A DNA stretch of 64,000 nucleotides from Pseudoalteromonas luteoviolacea B = ATCC 29581. Lineage in GTDB: Bacteria; Pseudomonadota; Gammaproteobacteria; Enterobacterales; Alteromonadaceae. Positions 39,247 to 48,845 of the stretch are shown piece after piece (position 1 is the stretch's first letter; every line of letters begins with the position of its first letter). The stretch is from contig CAPN01000010.1 of the NCBI GenBank assembly GCA_000333235.1, positions 124,001-188,000 on the forward strand, given 5' to 3'. A model generated the notes under the pieces. It was not told the DNA's origin. It saw only the letters and a program-made list of their open reading frames with translations, and searched no databases. A program made the translations under genes and the position numbers.

Positions 39247-40245
39247 GCTATCAATTGGCCACCTAGCTTTGGTTTTCATATCCATAGCAGCAAATTGACC
39301 GGCTTTCAAACGTTGCAACCCTGCATAAGCAATCATTGCACCGTTGTCAGTACAAAATTCAGTTCTTGGGTAATAAACTTTACCTTTCATACCCACCATT
39401 ACGCGCTCTAACTTTGTCCGCAGCGCGCGATTAGCGCTTACGCCGCCAGCAATCACCAAGCGGTTAATGCCAGTATGCTTTAACGCTCGTTTACATTTAA
39501 TGGCTAAAGTATCAATGACTGCACTTTGAAACGCATGAGCAATATCCGCTTTCGTTTGCTCATCCTGGCCTTCAGTCCGGATTGTGTTCGCAGCAGCCGT
39601 TTTTAGTCCGCTAAAACTAAAATCAAGTCCGGGTCTATCCGTCATCGGTCTTGGGAATTTAAAGCGGCCATCAACACCTTGCTCAGCCAATTTTGCCAAC
39701 AATGGCCCTCCGGGGTAGTCAAGTCCAAGTAATTTCGCTGTTTTATCAAACGCTTCACCGGCAGCATCATCGACCGATTCACCTAAGACTTGATATTGCC
39801 CTATGCCGGCGACTTCCACCATCATTGTATGACCACCAGATACCAGTAATGCGATAAATGGAAAATCAGGTACATCCTCTTCTAACATCGGTGCTAATAA
39901 ATGACCTTCCATATGATGCACCGCTACTGCCGGAATATTCCAACCGTAAGCAAGGGAGCGCCCGATGGACGTACCAACCAACAAAGCCCCCACCAATCCT
40001 GGGCCTGCTGTATAAGCAACACCATCTAACGACTCAGGACCGCAATTGGCTTCTTTAAATGCAGCTTCAATTAACGGGATCGTTTTTCTAACGTGATCTC
40101 TCGAGGCTAATTCAGGTACTACCCCACCATAATCCGCGTGAACCTTTACTTGACTATACAGTTGGTGTGCAAGTAGCCCTTGTTCGTCATCATAGATTGC
40201 AACGCCGGTTTCATCGCACGACGATTCGATACCTAAAATACGCAA
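39232..40245 (-). CDS. tsaD: tRNA N6-adenosine threonylcarbamoyltransferase TsaD
   Basis: A 337-residue enzyme that attaches the threonylcarbamoyl group to A37 of ANN-decoding tRNAs, working with TsaB, TsaE and TsaC. It begins [20 protein letters not shown]. The metal-binding histidines are in [19 protein letters not shown]-fold ATP residues appear in [11 protein letters not shown] and [13 protein letters not shown]. It follows yjaG by 16 nt on the same strand. Confidence 0.97.
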   Translation of the reverse strand: MRILGIESSCDETGVAIYDDEQGLLAHQLYSQVKVHADYGGVVPELASRDHVRKTIPLIEAAFKEANCGPESLDGVAYTAGPGLVGALLVGTSIGRSLAYGWNIPAVAVHHMEGHLLAPMLEEDVPDFPFIALLVSGGHTMMVEVAGIGQYQVLGESVDDAAGEAFDKTAKLLGLDYPGGPLLAKLAEQGVDGRFKFPRPMTDRPGLDFSFSGLKTAAANTIRTEGQDEQTKADIAHAFQSAVIDTLAIKCKRALKHTGINRLVIAGGVSANRALRTKLERVMVGMKGKVYYPRTEFCTDNGAMIAYAGLQRLKAGQFAAMDMKTKARWPIDSLLPL

Positions 40246-40261
40246 CGCATTGCTCCTTACT

Positions 40262-40852
40262 TTATAACTCTAAGCCAATGTTTGTTTGCCCATCGGCTAC
40301 AGCCAATGCTTTTAACGACCGAACTGATTCAGACGTCACTCGCCCATTCGTTTCAACAAAATCAATTAATTCAGATAGTACTTCGATTTCATATTGCATT
40401 AACGGGTGCTCACGAACTAGCTTGTTTTCCGGCTCGATTCCTTCGCTTTCAAGTAAAAACTCAATATAACGAGCCACTGTCGCTTGAGATATTTTCGCAA
40501 TCGACACAAATTCTTGTTCATCTTTTGCCATTAAACCGTGCATAAATCCAAGTAACGCCGTGGCACTGTCAATTGCCAAATAAGTGCCAAACATATCGTA
40601 TTCCGTTAACTCTGGTACTAAAGGTTCTACTTTCTCTACTTGCTTTTCTAAGCTAATTTTACTTTTTGGTAGCAGTAATTTTTCCCAACACACATTCAGT
40701 GCACTTTTCAGTATCACTTCATCACCAAAGCCAGTGGCTTCACTAAATAAACCGTAATTTGGTAGCATACGTTCTAGCACTGCACCTGCAAGTGCCGCTT
40801 TTTGAACATACGTTAGCTCTCTAATACGCTGAAAATTATTGGCTTTTTTCAT
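40262..40852 (-). CDS. yjaG: YjaG-family protein (DUF416)
   Basis: A 196-residue soluble, mainly helical protein, the same length as E. coli YjaG as I recall it. Family-like segments are [16 protein letters not shown] and LNVCWEKLL. No catalytic motif is evident, and function is unknown. Its start overlaps the end of the DUF2007 gene by 4 nt, and tsaD follows closely. Confidence 0.8.
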   Translation of the reverse strand: MKKANNFQRIRELTYVQKAALAGAVLERMLPNYGLFSEATGFGDEVILKSALNVCWEKLLLPKSKISLEKQVEKVEPLVPELTEYDMFGTYLAIDSATALLGFMHGLMAKDEQEFVSIAKISQATVARYIEFLLESEGIEPENKLVREHPLMQYEIEVLSELIDFVETNGRVTSESVRSLKALAVADGQTNIGLEL

Positions 40853-41181
40853 TCTTTTTGAGTCTCACAAGACCAGCAATAATCAAACGCTGGTCCATTT
40901 TCTTCCTGGCAAGATGGACAGTGCCAATGGGTCTGTAATTGTTGGTGGTAGTTTAACAAGATTTGTTGCGCACGGGGTAACTTTATCGCATAGACTAAAA
41001 TTCGAATTTGCAACTCAGTAAAGGGGATTTCACCCATTGCGCCATAAAGAGCAGCCCCCGTTAATTGTGTTTGAATTCCCGCTTGACTCAGCAATCCACA
41101 AATAATATGCGCTTCAACAGAATGTTCTGCGACATAAACACATTGCCAACGAAAAGGATCGGTTAGCGCTTGAGTTGTCAT
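40849..41181 (-). CDS. DUF2007-type protein with C-terminal zinc ribbon
   Basis: A 110-residue protein. The N-terminal region (WQCVYVAEHSVEAHIICGLL) resembles the DUF2007 'putative signal transducing' fold. The C-terminal CPSCQEENGPAFDYCWSC holds two CxxC pairs typical of a zinc ribbon. Function is unknown. It is first gene of the unit that continues through yjaG to tsaD, and is divergent from the DUF2721 gene. Confidence 0.72.
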   Translation of the reverse strand: MTTQALTDPFRWQCVYVAEHSVEAHIICGLLSQAGIQTQLTGAALYGAMGEIPFTELQIRILVYAIKLPRAQQILLNYHQQLQTHWHCPSCQEENGPAFDYCWSCETQKE

Positions 41182-41233
41182 GCAATTAGCCCTATGTTTA
41201 GCTCTACTCAGAGTTTATACTAAAATCACAAAC

Positions 41234-41632
41234 ATGACGTTAACCACACCCGCCTTATTATTTCCGGCTATTTCACTACTTTTGCTCGCTTATACCAATC
41301 GTTTTTTAGTACTCGCTCAACTGATCCGCGAGTTAAATGCGCGTGAAGGCGACACGATTAGACCTTTGGTTGTTGCACAAATTGAAAATCTACGAAAACG
41401 TATTAACCTCATTCGTCGCATGCAAGTTTGGGGGGTGGTCTCCTTTATCCTATGTACGTTATCCATGTTTGCAGTTTTTATATCAATGACCAGTTTAGGT
41501 ATCTGGTTGTTTGGTATCAGTTTATGTGCGTTAACCTTATCTTTATTATTGTCACTCTATGAAATTCATATCTCCTGTGACGCCATTTCAATTGAACTGA
41601 GCAATATAGAGAAAAAAAAACAACAAGACTAA
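41234..41632 (+). CDS. DUF2721-type small membrane protein
   Basis: 132 residues from the ATG at 41234 (MTLTTPALLFPAISLLLLAY); the earlier in-frame ATG at 41180 overlaps the divergent gene and lacks support. It has one N-terminal and two central hydrophobic segments, and a basic cytoplasmic loop with RLIRELNAR-like residues (LIRELNAREGD, LRKRINLIRRM). This matches the general pattern of DUF2721 proteins, of unknown function. Confidence 0.7.
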   Translation: MTLTTPALLFPAISLLLLAYTNRFLVLAQLIRELNAREGDTIRPLVVAQIENLRKRINLIRRMQVWGVVSFILCTLSMFAVFISMTSLGIWLFGISLCALTLSLLLSLYEIHISCDAISIELSNIEKKKQQD

Positions 41633-41691
41633 GTCTGTTTCAAAATCAGCATCTATACTGAACAGAGGCAGATTTTTCAGTGAGGGTGCGT

Positions 41692-43221
41692 ATGAGCGAT
41701 TTTTTGTTTTCGGATGAAACGCTTAGTGACGAAATAGAAACCAAACCGAAGGACGATAAATGGCATATTCTCATCATTGATGATGAGCAAGATATTCATC
41801 AAGTCACTAAGCTTGTGTTGTCGGATTTTCGTTTCTCCGAAAAACGCTTAGAATTTCATCATGCGTATTCCGCCAAAGAAGCCATGGCGTTTCTAGAAAA
41901 AGGTGATGTCGATGTTGCTGTTGCGTTAGTCGATGTGGTGATGGAAACCAACCATGCAGGGCTCGATTTAATTAAATATATTCGTGAACATTTAGGTAAA
42001 AGTGAAGTTCGTCTGATATTAAGAACCGGTCAACCTGGTGAAGCTCCTGAAGAAGCGGTGATCCGAGATTACGACATTAATGATTATAAAAACAAAACTG
42101 AATTAACCTCCGTAAAACTCAAAACACTACTCTACTCTGCCCTAAGATCGTATCGCGATATCTTAACTATTAACCGCGCTAAAAATGGTTTAGAGCGAAT
42201 TATCACCGCATCATCAACGTTTTTGCAATGCAGTAGCGTAAACGAATTTGCCTCTACTATCCTAAACCATGTTACGGATATTATGGGTATTCCCGATACA
42301 GAAATTTATTGTGTTGCGGCAGTGAATAGTGAAAGTAACCCTCCTCAAGATTTCACTCTGCTCGCTGCCTCAGGCGATCATCATCAATCTAAAAATGGGA
42401 AAATTCCCGATAACGTCGTAAACAGTATTATTTCTGCTAGACAAAAGCATGCATCAAGTTGTGACGATAAAACCTATATTGGCTACTTTCATACCCAAGG
42501 CGGTATGGAAACAATGCTGTATGTCAGTAAAGAATCTAATTTACAAGAAACCGATTTTCACTTGTTGGAGTTTTTTGCCAATAACATTGCTATGGCATAC
42601 GACAATCTTAGACTTCGAGAAATTATCAAAGAATCACAAAAAGAATTGTCGTATATACTAGGTGAGGCTGTCGAGAAACGCTCTAAAGAAACCGGCTCAC
42701 ATGTTAAACGCGTCGCTCATTACAGCCAGCTGCTCGGTCAACTCTATGGACTGAGCAATTATCACTGCGAAATATTAAAACTGGCTTCTCCACTTCACGA
42801 TGTTGGAAAAATCAGTATTCCCGATCGAATATTAAATAAACCCGGGAAACTCGATGCTGACGAGTGGGCAATAATGCAAACTCATGCGCAAATGGGTTAT
42901 GAGATATTGAAAAATTCTCAAAATGAGATTCTACAATGTGGCGCAACAATCGCGCACGAGCATCACGAGAAATGGGACGGTTCAGGTTATCCTAGAGGAC
43001 TCCACGGCGAGAACATTAATATCGTAGGTCGTATTACCGCTTTAGCCGATGTATTTGATGCATTAGGCAGCGATAGGTGTTATAAACCAGCATGGCCAAT
43101 GGAAAAAATTATCAGCTTGGTTAATCAGGAAAAAGGGAAACATTTTGATCCAAATTTAGTCGAGCTTTTTATTGCAAATTTGGGTAAATTCATCGAAATA
43201 AGAGATAGTTATCCTGATTGA
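41692..43221 (+). CDS. Response regulator with DUF3369 and HD-GYP domains
   Basis: About 509 residues. The receiver domain (about 22-150) has acidic residues D30-D31, the phospho-acceptor D81 in ALVDVVMETN, and a lysine in YKNKTELT. A DUF3369 sensor region follows (about 165-310), then HD-GYP with SPLHDVGKISIPDRILNKPG and HHEKWDGSGYPRGLHGENIN. It is probably a phosphorylation-controlled c-di-GMP phosphodiesterase. The ATG at 41692 follows GAGGGTG. No histidine kinase gene adjoins it. Confidence 0.9.
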   Translation: MSDFLFSDETLSDEIETKPKDDKWHILIIDDEQDIHQVTKLVLSDFRFSEKRLEFHHAYSAKEAMAFLEKGDVDVAVALVDVVMETNHAGLDLIKYIREHLGKSEVRLILRTGQPGEAPEEAVIRDYDINDYKNKTELTSVKLKTLLYSALRSYRDILTINRAKNGLERIITASSTFLQCSSVNEFASTILNHVTDIMGIPDTEIYCVAAVNSESNPPQDFTLLAASGDHHQSKNGKIPDNVVNSIISARQKHASSCDDKTYIGYFHTQGGMETMLYVSKESNLQETDFHLLEFFANNIAMAYDNLRLREIIKESQKELSYILGEAVEKRSKETGSHVKRVAHYSQLLGQLYGLSNYHCEILKLASPLHDVGKISIPDRILNKPGKLDADEWAIMQTHAQMGYEILKNSQNEILQCGATIAHEHHEKWDGSGYPRGLHGENINIVGRITALADVFDALGSDRCYKPAWPMEKIISLVNQEKGKHFDPNLVELFIANLGKFIEIRDSYPD

Positions 43222-43331
43222 AAATGTAACTTAATTGTAAAAGAATTCACTTTTCTAAAAATTGCACTTGTAGTAGAATCAGAGACAATACACTACATTG
43301 TGTTGACAACAGAAATTAAAAGGAATTTCTT

Positions 43332-44225
43332 ATGAGATTTGATCAACTCGAGCAGTTTTTGGCGCTCGGTAATTTGCGCCATTTTAGACAAGCTGCTGAG
43401 CAAACCAATATTAGTACTTCTGCATTGACCAGAAGTATTCAAACCCTTGAAGATGAAATTGGATGTGAACTAGTTAAACGTTCAACTCGCTCAGTAAAGT
43501 TAACAGAGCAAGGCGAATTGTTCTTAGCATACTGCAAAACCACGCTAAATGAACTAGAACACACCAAAAAACACATCCATCAAAGCTTATACGGTCGAGA
43601 TCAACAAAAACTTGTGATCGGCTACACCAACCAAGCGAGTAAAATTGTACCGTTATCATGTGGTCAATTTTTAGCTGATTACCCTAATGTCAAAATAGAA
43701 ATGCAATTACAGGATGAACAGGAATTAAGCCGTAAATTGCAACTAGGTGAAATTGACATCAGCGTGTACTTGCAAAAAGCGTGTCAAATTGAAAGTGATG
43801 TGCACTTACCTGATCAGCTCATCATGTTTGTTGCAAAACATCATCCTCTCGCAGCTAAAGACATCATTCGACGTGAAGAATTATTGCACTATTCTATGTT
43901 TGGTTGTTTTTCTCAATCCAAACAAGTGCAAACCATGCTAAATGAAGTTGTTGATAATTTAAACAAAGCTACAAGCATCAAAATAGGCAATATTGAACAA
44001 GTGATCCAAGGCTTGAAAAGTAGTTCTAGCTTTGCGATTGCAAGTATTGAGCACGCGAAAACGGTTGCCCAAGACGCCGATTTAGTAATGCTAAAAACAA
44101 ACAAAGCCATGGAACAAGAGCAACTCGTTGTTCAAACCAATCGTAATTTAGGTGCTAGTAATTACATTACACATCTACTAAGCTTGATTGAAAAAACGGC
44201 TCAGAATAGTCAGCTAGTTAACTAA
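43332..44225 (+). CDS. LysR-family transcriptional regulator
   Basis: A 297-residue regulator. The N-terminal winged HTH is MRFDQLEQFLALGNLRHFRQ followed by STSALTRSIQTLEDEIGCEL. The rest is a type 2 periplasmic-binding-like effector domain. An AGGAATTTCTT leader precedes the ATG. The flanking genes are a phosphodiesterase and convergent ubiA, neither an obvious target, so the effector and regulon are unknown. Confidence 0.9.
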   Translation: MRFDQLEQFLALGNLRHFRQAAEQTNISTSALTRSIQTLEDEIGCELVKRSTRSVKLTEQGELFLAYCKTTLNELEHTKKHIHQSLYGRDQQKLVIGYTNQASKIVPLSCGQFLADYPNVKIEMQLQDEQELSRKLQLGEIDISVYLQKACQIESDVHLPDQLIMFVAKHHPLAAKDIIRREELLHYSMFGCFSQSKQVQTMLNEVVDNLNKATSIKIGNIEQVIQGLKSSSSFAIASIEHAKTVAQDADLVMLKTNKAMEQEQLVVQTNRNLGASNYITHLLSLIEKTAQNSQLVN

Positions 44226-44250
44226 TTGGTTTGTTAGTGCTAAATTTTTA

Positions 44251-44292
44251 CGCAAGTAATCTGATTGTAAGATTACTTGCGGAGCTATCTTT
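44251..44292. terminator. Hairpin terminator between lysR-type gene and ubiA
   Basis: A perfect 12-bp stem (44251-44262 with 44270-44281) with a 7-nt loop, in the gap between convergent genes. The T6 run on the plus strand begins 8 nt after the stem, so termination efficiency is uncertain. Confidence 0.65.
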
Positions 44293-44293
44293 T

Positions 44294-45169
44294 TTAATCC
44301 AACCAATACTGGCTAGTAATTGCAATAAAGACGATTAGCCCAACGTAGTGATTATTTAAAAATGCCTTAAAACAGGCGTCTCGATCGCGTTGATGGATTA
44401 ACCATTGTTGATAAAAAAGCAACGCGGTAGCGAAAACCAAGGCCACCCAATAAATACAATCAAAGTAAAGAATCCTGCCCACTAGTAAAAGCAAAGCAAT
44501 AAACAAAATATTCAGTAAACCGATAATATGTCGATCTGCGCGACCAAACAGTATCGCGGTAGATTTTATACCAACTTCAAGATCATCATCTCTATCTACC
44601 ATAGCGTACATGGTGTCATATGCAACTGTCCATACTAAATTAGCAGCAAATAATAACCAGGCAACGTTTGGCACTGTGGTTATTGACGCCATAAAAGCCA
44701 TCGGAATGGCAAAACTAAATGCTGCGCCGAGTATAAACTGTGGTAAATAAGTAAAGCGCTTCATAAAAGGGTAAAGCATCGCCAATGCGAGCGCTCCAAA
44801 TGACATTAGAATCGTTTGCCAATTTAAAAACAAAACTAATAAAAACGCAGTTAAAATAAGTAGACAAAATAAGCTTAGTGCTTCTTTTTCTGATACTAAT
44901 TTACTTGCTAATGGGCGCATGGCTGTGCGTTTAACTGCACCATCAACATGCCTATCGGCATAATCATTTATAACACAGCCAGCACTTCGCATTAAAAATA
45001 CGCCCAATGCAAAAATAATCGTTATGTCAATTGCAGGAACACCTTCATTAGCAACCCATAGCGCCCAAAACGTTGGCCAAAGTAATAACAAGGTGCCAAT
45101 TGGCTTGTCAGTTCTCATCAACTGCTTATAATAATTAATGTTTTTGCGTTTTAACATCAAACTAGCCAC
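44294..45169 (-). CDS. ubiA: 4-hydroxybenzoate octaprenyltransferase
   Basis: A 291-residue integral-membrane prenyltransferase that attaches the polyprenyl chain to 4-hydroxybenzoate in ubiquinone synthesis. The two Asp-rich motifs are NDYADRHVDGAVKRT and DTMYAMVDRDDDLEVGIKS. It starts at a GTG with AGGAG 8 nt upstream and overlaps ubiC by 13 nt, directly after the enzyme that makes its substrate. Confidence 0.96.
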   Translation of the reverse strand: MASLMLKRKNINYYKQLMRTDKPIGTLLLLWPTFWALWVANEGVPAIDITIIFALGVFLMRSAGCVINDYADRHVDGAVKRTAMRPLASKLVSEKEALSLFCLLILTAFLLVLFLNWQTILMSFGALALAMLYPFMKRFTYLPQFILGAAFSFAIPMAFMASITTVPNVAWLLFAANLVWTVAYDTMYAMVDRDDDLEVGIKSTAILFGRADRHIIGLLNILFIALLLLVGRILYFDCIYWVALVFATALLFYQQWLIHQRDRDACFKAFLNNHYVGLIVFIAITSQYWLD

Positions 45170-45702
45170 GTTTTAGGCTCCTGCAAAAATACTTCACACA
45201 CTAAAATGGAATGTTCGCCTCGGCTAAATTCACTACGTCTAGCGTATTTTTCCTCTTTTTCAAGATTGAGTTTATCTAATAAGCAATGGATTGTGTCGTT
45301 AACTTTGGCCAGTTGTAAGTCACCACGAAGCCATATTGGTGACTGAAACAAAACTTCCCCAAGTGGCGTATTTCCAAGTTTAGTCATTTCTTGCACGTGT
45401 TCAGGGATCCAACTTTGCGCATACACAATCGGCTGATTATCACACCACAACAAAACTTCACGACACCACATTGGTGTTTTTGTTTTCTCTAAATCGGTAT
45501 TCAAACCTGGTAATGGCATACATCGCTTTTCGCTCAGCACTTCGACATGAAATGAAGTGTAATGTGCTTTCAAACGAGCGGTGAGTGAGCCTTCTTCACA
45601 CAACCAACTACAAAGACTAGACGAAACTCGTTGCAAAAAGATTGGGGCAACATTTGCAGGAACCCACCTAGTTTCTAAAGAGAGAGGAAATGACAACAAC
45701 AC
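45157..45702 (-). CDS. ubiC: Chorismate pyruvate-lyase
   Basis: A 181-residue enzyme cleaving chorismate to 4-hydroxybenzoate and pyruvate. Family-like segments are REVLLWCDNQPIVYAQSWIP, LGNTPLGEVLF and the C-terminal ARRSEFSRGEHSILVCEVFL. Organised as ubiC-ubiA with a 13-nt overlap, as in E. coli. Upstream lies the intergenic repeat copy at 45.8-46.0 kb. Confidence 0.93.
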   Translation of the reverse strand: MLLSFPLSLETRWVPANVAPIFLQRVSSSLCSWLCEEGSLTARLKAHYTSFHVEVLSEKRCMPLPGLNTDLEKTKTPMWCREVLLWCDNQPIVYAQSWIPEHVQEMTKLGNTPLGEVLFQSPIWLRGDLQLAKVNDTIHCLLDKLNLEKEEKYARRSEFSRGEHSILVCEVFLQEPKTWLV

Positions 45703-45780
45703 AATTCAGCTAATACAAAAATACACTGAGCTATCATAGCACCCTCCGCGGTCGACCAAAAGCTTATACCCAAGTTACCT

Positions 45781-46026
45781 ATACCCGTGAATCAACTTGA
45801 AGATACCGGTTACAGAACTTAACCATGCTTTTCAATACTAGGCACGCTAATCCAGGAATGTAGGCACCTTCTAAATTTAAGTGCAAACAAGGTAGTGCTC
45901 CCTCGGGACAAGCTTTACAGGCAATTTAAGCCGCGTTATTGATTTTAATCAGGGGAAGCATTACCTGCATGCCTAAACACCTTTAAATTATTGCTAAAAT
46001 CACGCTACTTCAAGTTGATTTGGTAT
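45781..46026. repeat. Dispersed intergenic repeat with terminal inverted repeats (long copy 1)
   Basis: About 246 bp between ubiC and the FliL-like gene. The ends are inverted: ATCAACTTGAAG (45791-45802) is the exact reverse complement of 46008-46019, and the similarity extends to ATACC/GGTAT at the outer ends. The copy at 58.3 kb shares an identical 17-nt core (GCCGCGTTATTGATTTT at 45930-45946) and collinear similarity throughout. No ORF is inside, so it behaves like a MITE or palindromic intergenic element. Confidence 0.72.
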
Positions 46027-46137
46027 ATCTCCTACTGTTGTTAAGTAGCACAACACGTAAAGACAACTGTCATTTAATGAGAAATACGTATACACTAATT
46101 ACACAAATCCATCTGTTAGTAGGAATATCAACTCATT

Positions 46138-46527
46138 ATGAAGCAACTGCTAGCCCTATTGTTTTCGTTATGCTTACTTGTACCTAATGCTAAAGCCGAG
46201 TCAACGGTTGGCTATTTTGGATTTGAACCTGACATCATCACTAACTACATTGGACAATCAAATAAAAAGCTTGGTTACGTGCGAGTCACTGTCGATTTAA
46301 TGTTAAATGACGTGTCTACTATCCCTATTGTTGAACATCACACCCCTTTACTTCGCGATGCTATTGTACAAATCTTAAGTAAAGAGCCTGAAGAATCCAT
46401 CAAATCACTGACTGGTCGCGAAGAGATCCGAAAACGCTGTGCTGAAAAATTAAAAGCATTGCTTAAAGAAGAAACGGGTAATGACATTATTCGAGAAGTG
46501 TTGTTTACGAAGTACCTGTATCACTAG
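46138..46527 (+). CDS. FliL-like periplasmic/membrane protein
   Basis: A 129-residue protein with a hydrophobic N-terminus (MKQLLALLFSLCLLVPNAKA) that looks like a cleavable signal peptide rather than a FliL anchor. A FliL-like domain follows: YVRVTVDLMLND, then LRDAIVQILSKEPEESIKSL. True FliL sits at the flagellar motor near the stators. This copy is outside any flagellar operon, so I do not name it fliL. Its last 23 nt overlap the convergent glpG. Confidence 0.78.
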   Translation: MKQLLALLFSLCLLVPNAKAESTVGYFGFEPDIITNYIGQSNKKLGYVRVTVDLMLNDVSTIPIVEHHTPLLRDAIVQILSKEPEESIKSLTGREEIRKRCAEKLKALLKEETGNDIIREVLFTKYLYH

Positions 46528-47371
46528 GCCGTGTCATTCGCGGCCATAGCCACCCTATTAGTGCGCCACTGAGCAAACCAAAGAAATGAGCCCAGTTTGC
46601 CATATTAATAAACAATACGTCTGCAAAACCAATAATCATCCAAATCAATAACATACCAATAACTGCTGTGGATAGCATCGTCTCTTCATTGGGACATTTA
46701 ATGTGGCGTAACCAAGCAAATCCGCATAATGCGTAAACCACACCGCTCAGCCCGCCAAAGTTGCCATCCACTAACAGGTATTGCATCCAGTTACTGATCA
46801 ACCCACTTAACACACACAAAGTCATTAAAGTGAATGTACCTAGCCGCTTTGCGATTTTATCCCCAAGGTAAATCCACCACATTAAGTTAAATACTAAATG
46901 CAGCGCATCGAAATGCAGAAACATAGGACTAAACCACGTTGGCCAACTGACTACTGAGAATTTAAAAAAGTTAAACGTAGCCTGCGGTTCTAAATAATGA
47001 AGTGAAATAAAAGTAACTAAACAAATGATGGTGATGAGTTGAACCAACGGATTCAATTTGATCGCTCGAGACAGCAAATTCAAGTTTGAACCTGAATACT
47101 TAACAAGCGGCTTGGGTCGCTCTAAGTGCCACGCCGCTTGCTGAAATTCATCCGCTTGCGGGTTTTTGCAAAAACGCGACCAAATTACACTCGCTGTTAC
47201 TTGGTCTTTTTCACTAATCCAAATTTCAGCGTGTGTCGAATCGCGAATGCGCACCTCGACCTGGATCTTAGCAAGCTGCAAAGCATCGACCAGTCCTTGT
47301 AATTCTCTGGGATGGTTGTGCTGACCTAAACGAATTAACGCTCGATGCAATCCGCACACTCCGATGCCCAC
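46505..47371 (-). CDS. glpG: Rhomboid intramembrane serine protease GlpG
   Basis: Up to 288 residues. An N-terminal cytosolic domain (about 1-95) precedes a six-TM rhomboid core. The catalytic serine is in NFGGLSGVVYALCG and the catalytic histidine in NWAHFFGLLSGALIGW. HFDALHLVFNLMWWIYLG is the family HxxxN region. The start is uncertain: GTG 47371 overlaps glpE by 37 nt, while TTG 47350, 8 nt after GGAG, is equally possible. It follows glpE as in E. coli, but no glpD or glpR is present. Confidence 0.92.
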   Translation of the reverse strand: MGIGVCGLHRALIRLGQHNHPRELQGLVDALQLAKIQVEVRIRDSTHAEIWISEKDQVTASVIWSRFCKNPQADEFQQAAWHLERPKPLVKYSGSNLNLLSRAIKLNPLVQLITIICLVTFISLHYLEPQATFNFFKFSVVSWPTWFSPMFLHFDALHLVFNLMWWIYLGDKIAKRLGTFTLMTLCVLSGLISNWMQYLLVDGNFGGLSGVVYALCGFAWLRHIKCPNEETMLSTAVIGMLLIWMIIGFADVLFINMANWAHFFGLLSGALIGWLWPRMTRPSDTGTS

Positions 47372-47652
47372 TGCGTGAATCCACCATCCATGCTGTAAAC
47401 GTTCTCAAAGCCTTGTTCAACTAAGTAGCCAGCAGCGCCCTGTGAACTGATCCCATGATAACAAACGATCACTATCATATCGTCAAACTCTTTTTCTTGC
47501 ATAAACTGAGCAATATTTGCATTAGTAAGGTGCATTGCACCTGGGATATGACCTGTTGCAAAGGAGTTTGGATCACGAATATCAGCAATCACTAACTCAT
47601 TCGAGGTCAGTTTTTCACGTACTTCTGCCACAGATATATGTTTAAACGCCAT
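47335..47652 (-). CDS. glpE: Thiosulfate sulfurtransferase GlpE
   Basis: A 105-residue single-domain rhodanese. The active-site cysteine is in VIVCYHGISSQGAAGYL. It transfers sulfane sulfur from thiosulfate to cyanide or other thiophiles in vitro; the physiological acceptor is unsettled. Length equals that of E. coli GlpE (108) within a few residues. Paired with glpG on the minus strand. Confidence 0.93.
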   Translation of the reverse strand: MAFKHISVAEVREKLTSNELVIADIRDPNSFATGHIPGAMHLTNANIAQFMQEKEFDDMIVIVCYHGISSQGAAGYLVEQGFENVYSMDGGFTQWASECADCIER

Positions 47653-47686
47653 ACTTTTTCAAACACCTTGTCATTACTAAAAATAC

Positions 47687-47710
47687 AAAAGGCGACGTGA
47701 GTCGCCTTTT
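47687..47710 (-). terminator. Rho-independent terminator of tdh
   Basis: A perfect 10-bp stem AAAAGGCGAC/GTCGCCTTTT with a 4-nt loop lies between the tdh stop and the glpE start. On the minus strand it is followed by a T-rich stretch. Confidence 0.82.
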
Positions 47711-47725
47711 AATTCTACTTATCAA

Positions 47726-48751
47726 TTAATCCCAACTAAGGATAACTTTACCTGATTGACCTGAAATCATCGTATCGAAACCTTGTTGGAATTCATCCAC
47801 ATGGAACCGGTGAGTAATGATTGGTTCAAGGTTTAAACCAGATTGGATCAAGCTTGCCATTTTATACCACGTTTCAAACATTTCGCGGCCATAGATCCCT
47901 TTGATCACTAAGCCTTTAAAGATCACTTGGTTCCAATCAATGGCCATGTCCGATGGTGGAATACCTAGCATAGCGATTTTGCCGCCATGATTCATGCTAT
48001 TAAGCATATTGCTAAATGCACTAGGAACACCTGACATTTCAAGACCAATATCAAATCCTTCCGTCATACCGAGATCTTTCATCACATCTTTGAGATTTTC
48101 GTTTGCCACATTGACGGCACGAGTAGCCCCCATCTTGCGCGCAAGATCTAAGCGATATTCATTCACATCGGTGATCACAACATGACGAGCACCCACATGC
48201 TTTGCAACCGCTGCGGCCATAATACCAATTGGGCCAGCACCCGTAATAAGTACATCTTCACCCACTAAATCAAACGATAAAGCAGTATGTACCGCATTGC
48301 CAAATGGGTCAAAAATCGACGCTAAGTCATCTGAGATATTGCTTGGTATTTTAAACGCGTTGTAAGCAGGAATGACCAAATACTCTGCAAAGGAGCCTTC
48401 ACGATTTACACCAACTCCGATGGTATTTCGGCACAAATGTACGCGGCCTGCGCGACAATTACGGCAATAGCCACAGGTAATATGGCCTTCACCCGAAACA
48501 CGATCACCGACGTTGAAACCACGAACTTCTTGACCCATGTCAACAACTTCACCGACGTATTCGTGACCAACCACCATAGGTGTTGGAATCGTCTTTTGTG
48601 CCCAATCATCCCATTTATAGATATGGACATCAGTGCCGCAAATAGCCGTTTTACGGATTTTGATTAATAAGTCGTTATGGCCTACTTCTGGCTTAGGCGC
48701 ATCGGTCATCCAAATCCCTGGTTCCGCTTTCAATTTAGACAATGCTTTCAT
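47726..48751 (-). CDS. tdh: L-threonine 3-dehydrogenase
   Basis: A 341-residue zinc-dependent medium-chain dehydrogenase oxidising threonine to 2-amino-3-ketobutyrate. The catalytic zinc site is in [10 protein letters not shown] and [10 protein letters not shown], the structural zinc site in [15 protein letters not shown], and the NAD-binding glycines in [15 protein letters not shown]. It follows kbl by about 94 nt; together they convert threonine to glycine and acetyl-CoA. Confidence 0.97.
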   Translation of the reverse strand: MKALSKLKAEPGIWMTDAPKPEVGHNDLLIKIRKTAICGTDVHIYKWDDWAQKTIPTPMVVGHEYVGEVVDMGQEVRGFNVGDRVSGEGHITCGYCRNCRAGRVHLCRNTIGVGVNREGSFAEYLVIPAYNAFKIPSNISDDLASIFDPFGNAVHTALSFDLVGEDVLITGAGPIGIMAAAVAKHVGARHVVITDVNEYRLDLARKMGATRAVNVANENLKDVMKDLGMTEGFDIGLEMSGVPSAFSNMLNSMNHGGKIAMLGIPPSDMAIDWNQVIFKGLVIKGIYGREMFETWYKMASLIQSGLNLEPIITHRFHVDEFQQGFDTMISGQSGKVILSWD

Positions 48752-48845
48752 GATTTTACTCTTTATAAAATGCAGGCAACGCCAACATTAATACGAACGG
48801 GTATATACTTTTTCACGTGCGCCTGAGCGCGCCATGAAACATGTG

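Noticed and set aside
45703..46137. Small protein genes in the ubiC-FliL-like gap
   Set aside because: The sequence is the dispersed repeat; similarity to the 58.3 kb copy includes indels that do not preserve any frame.
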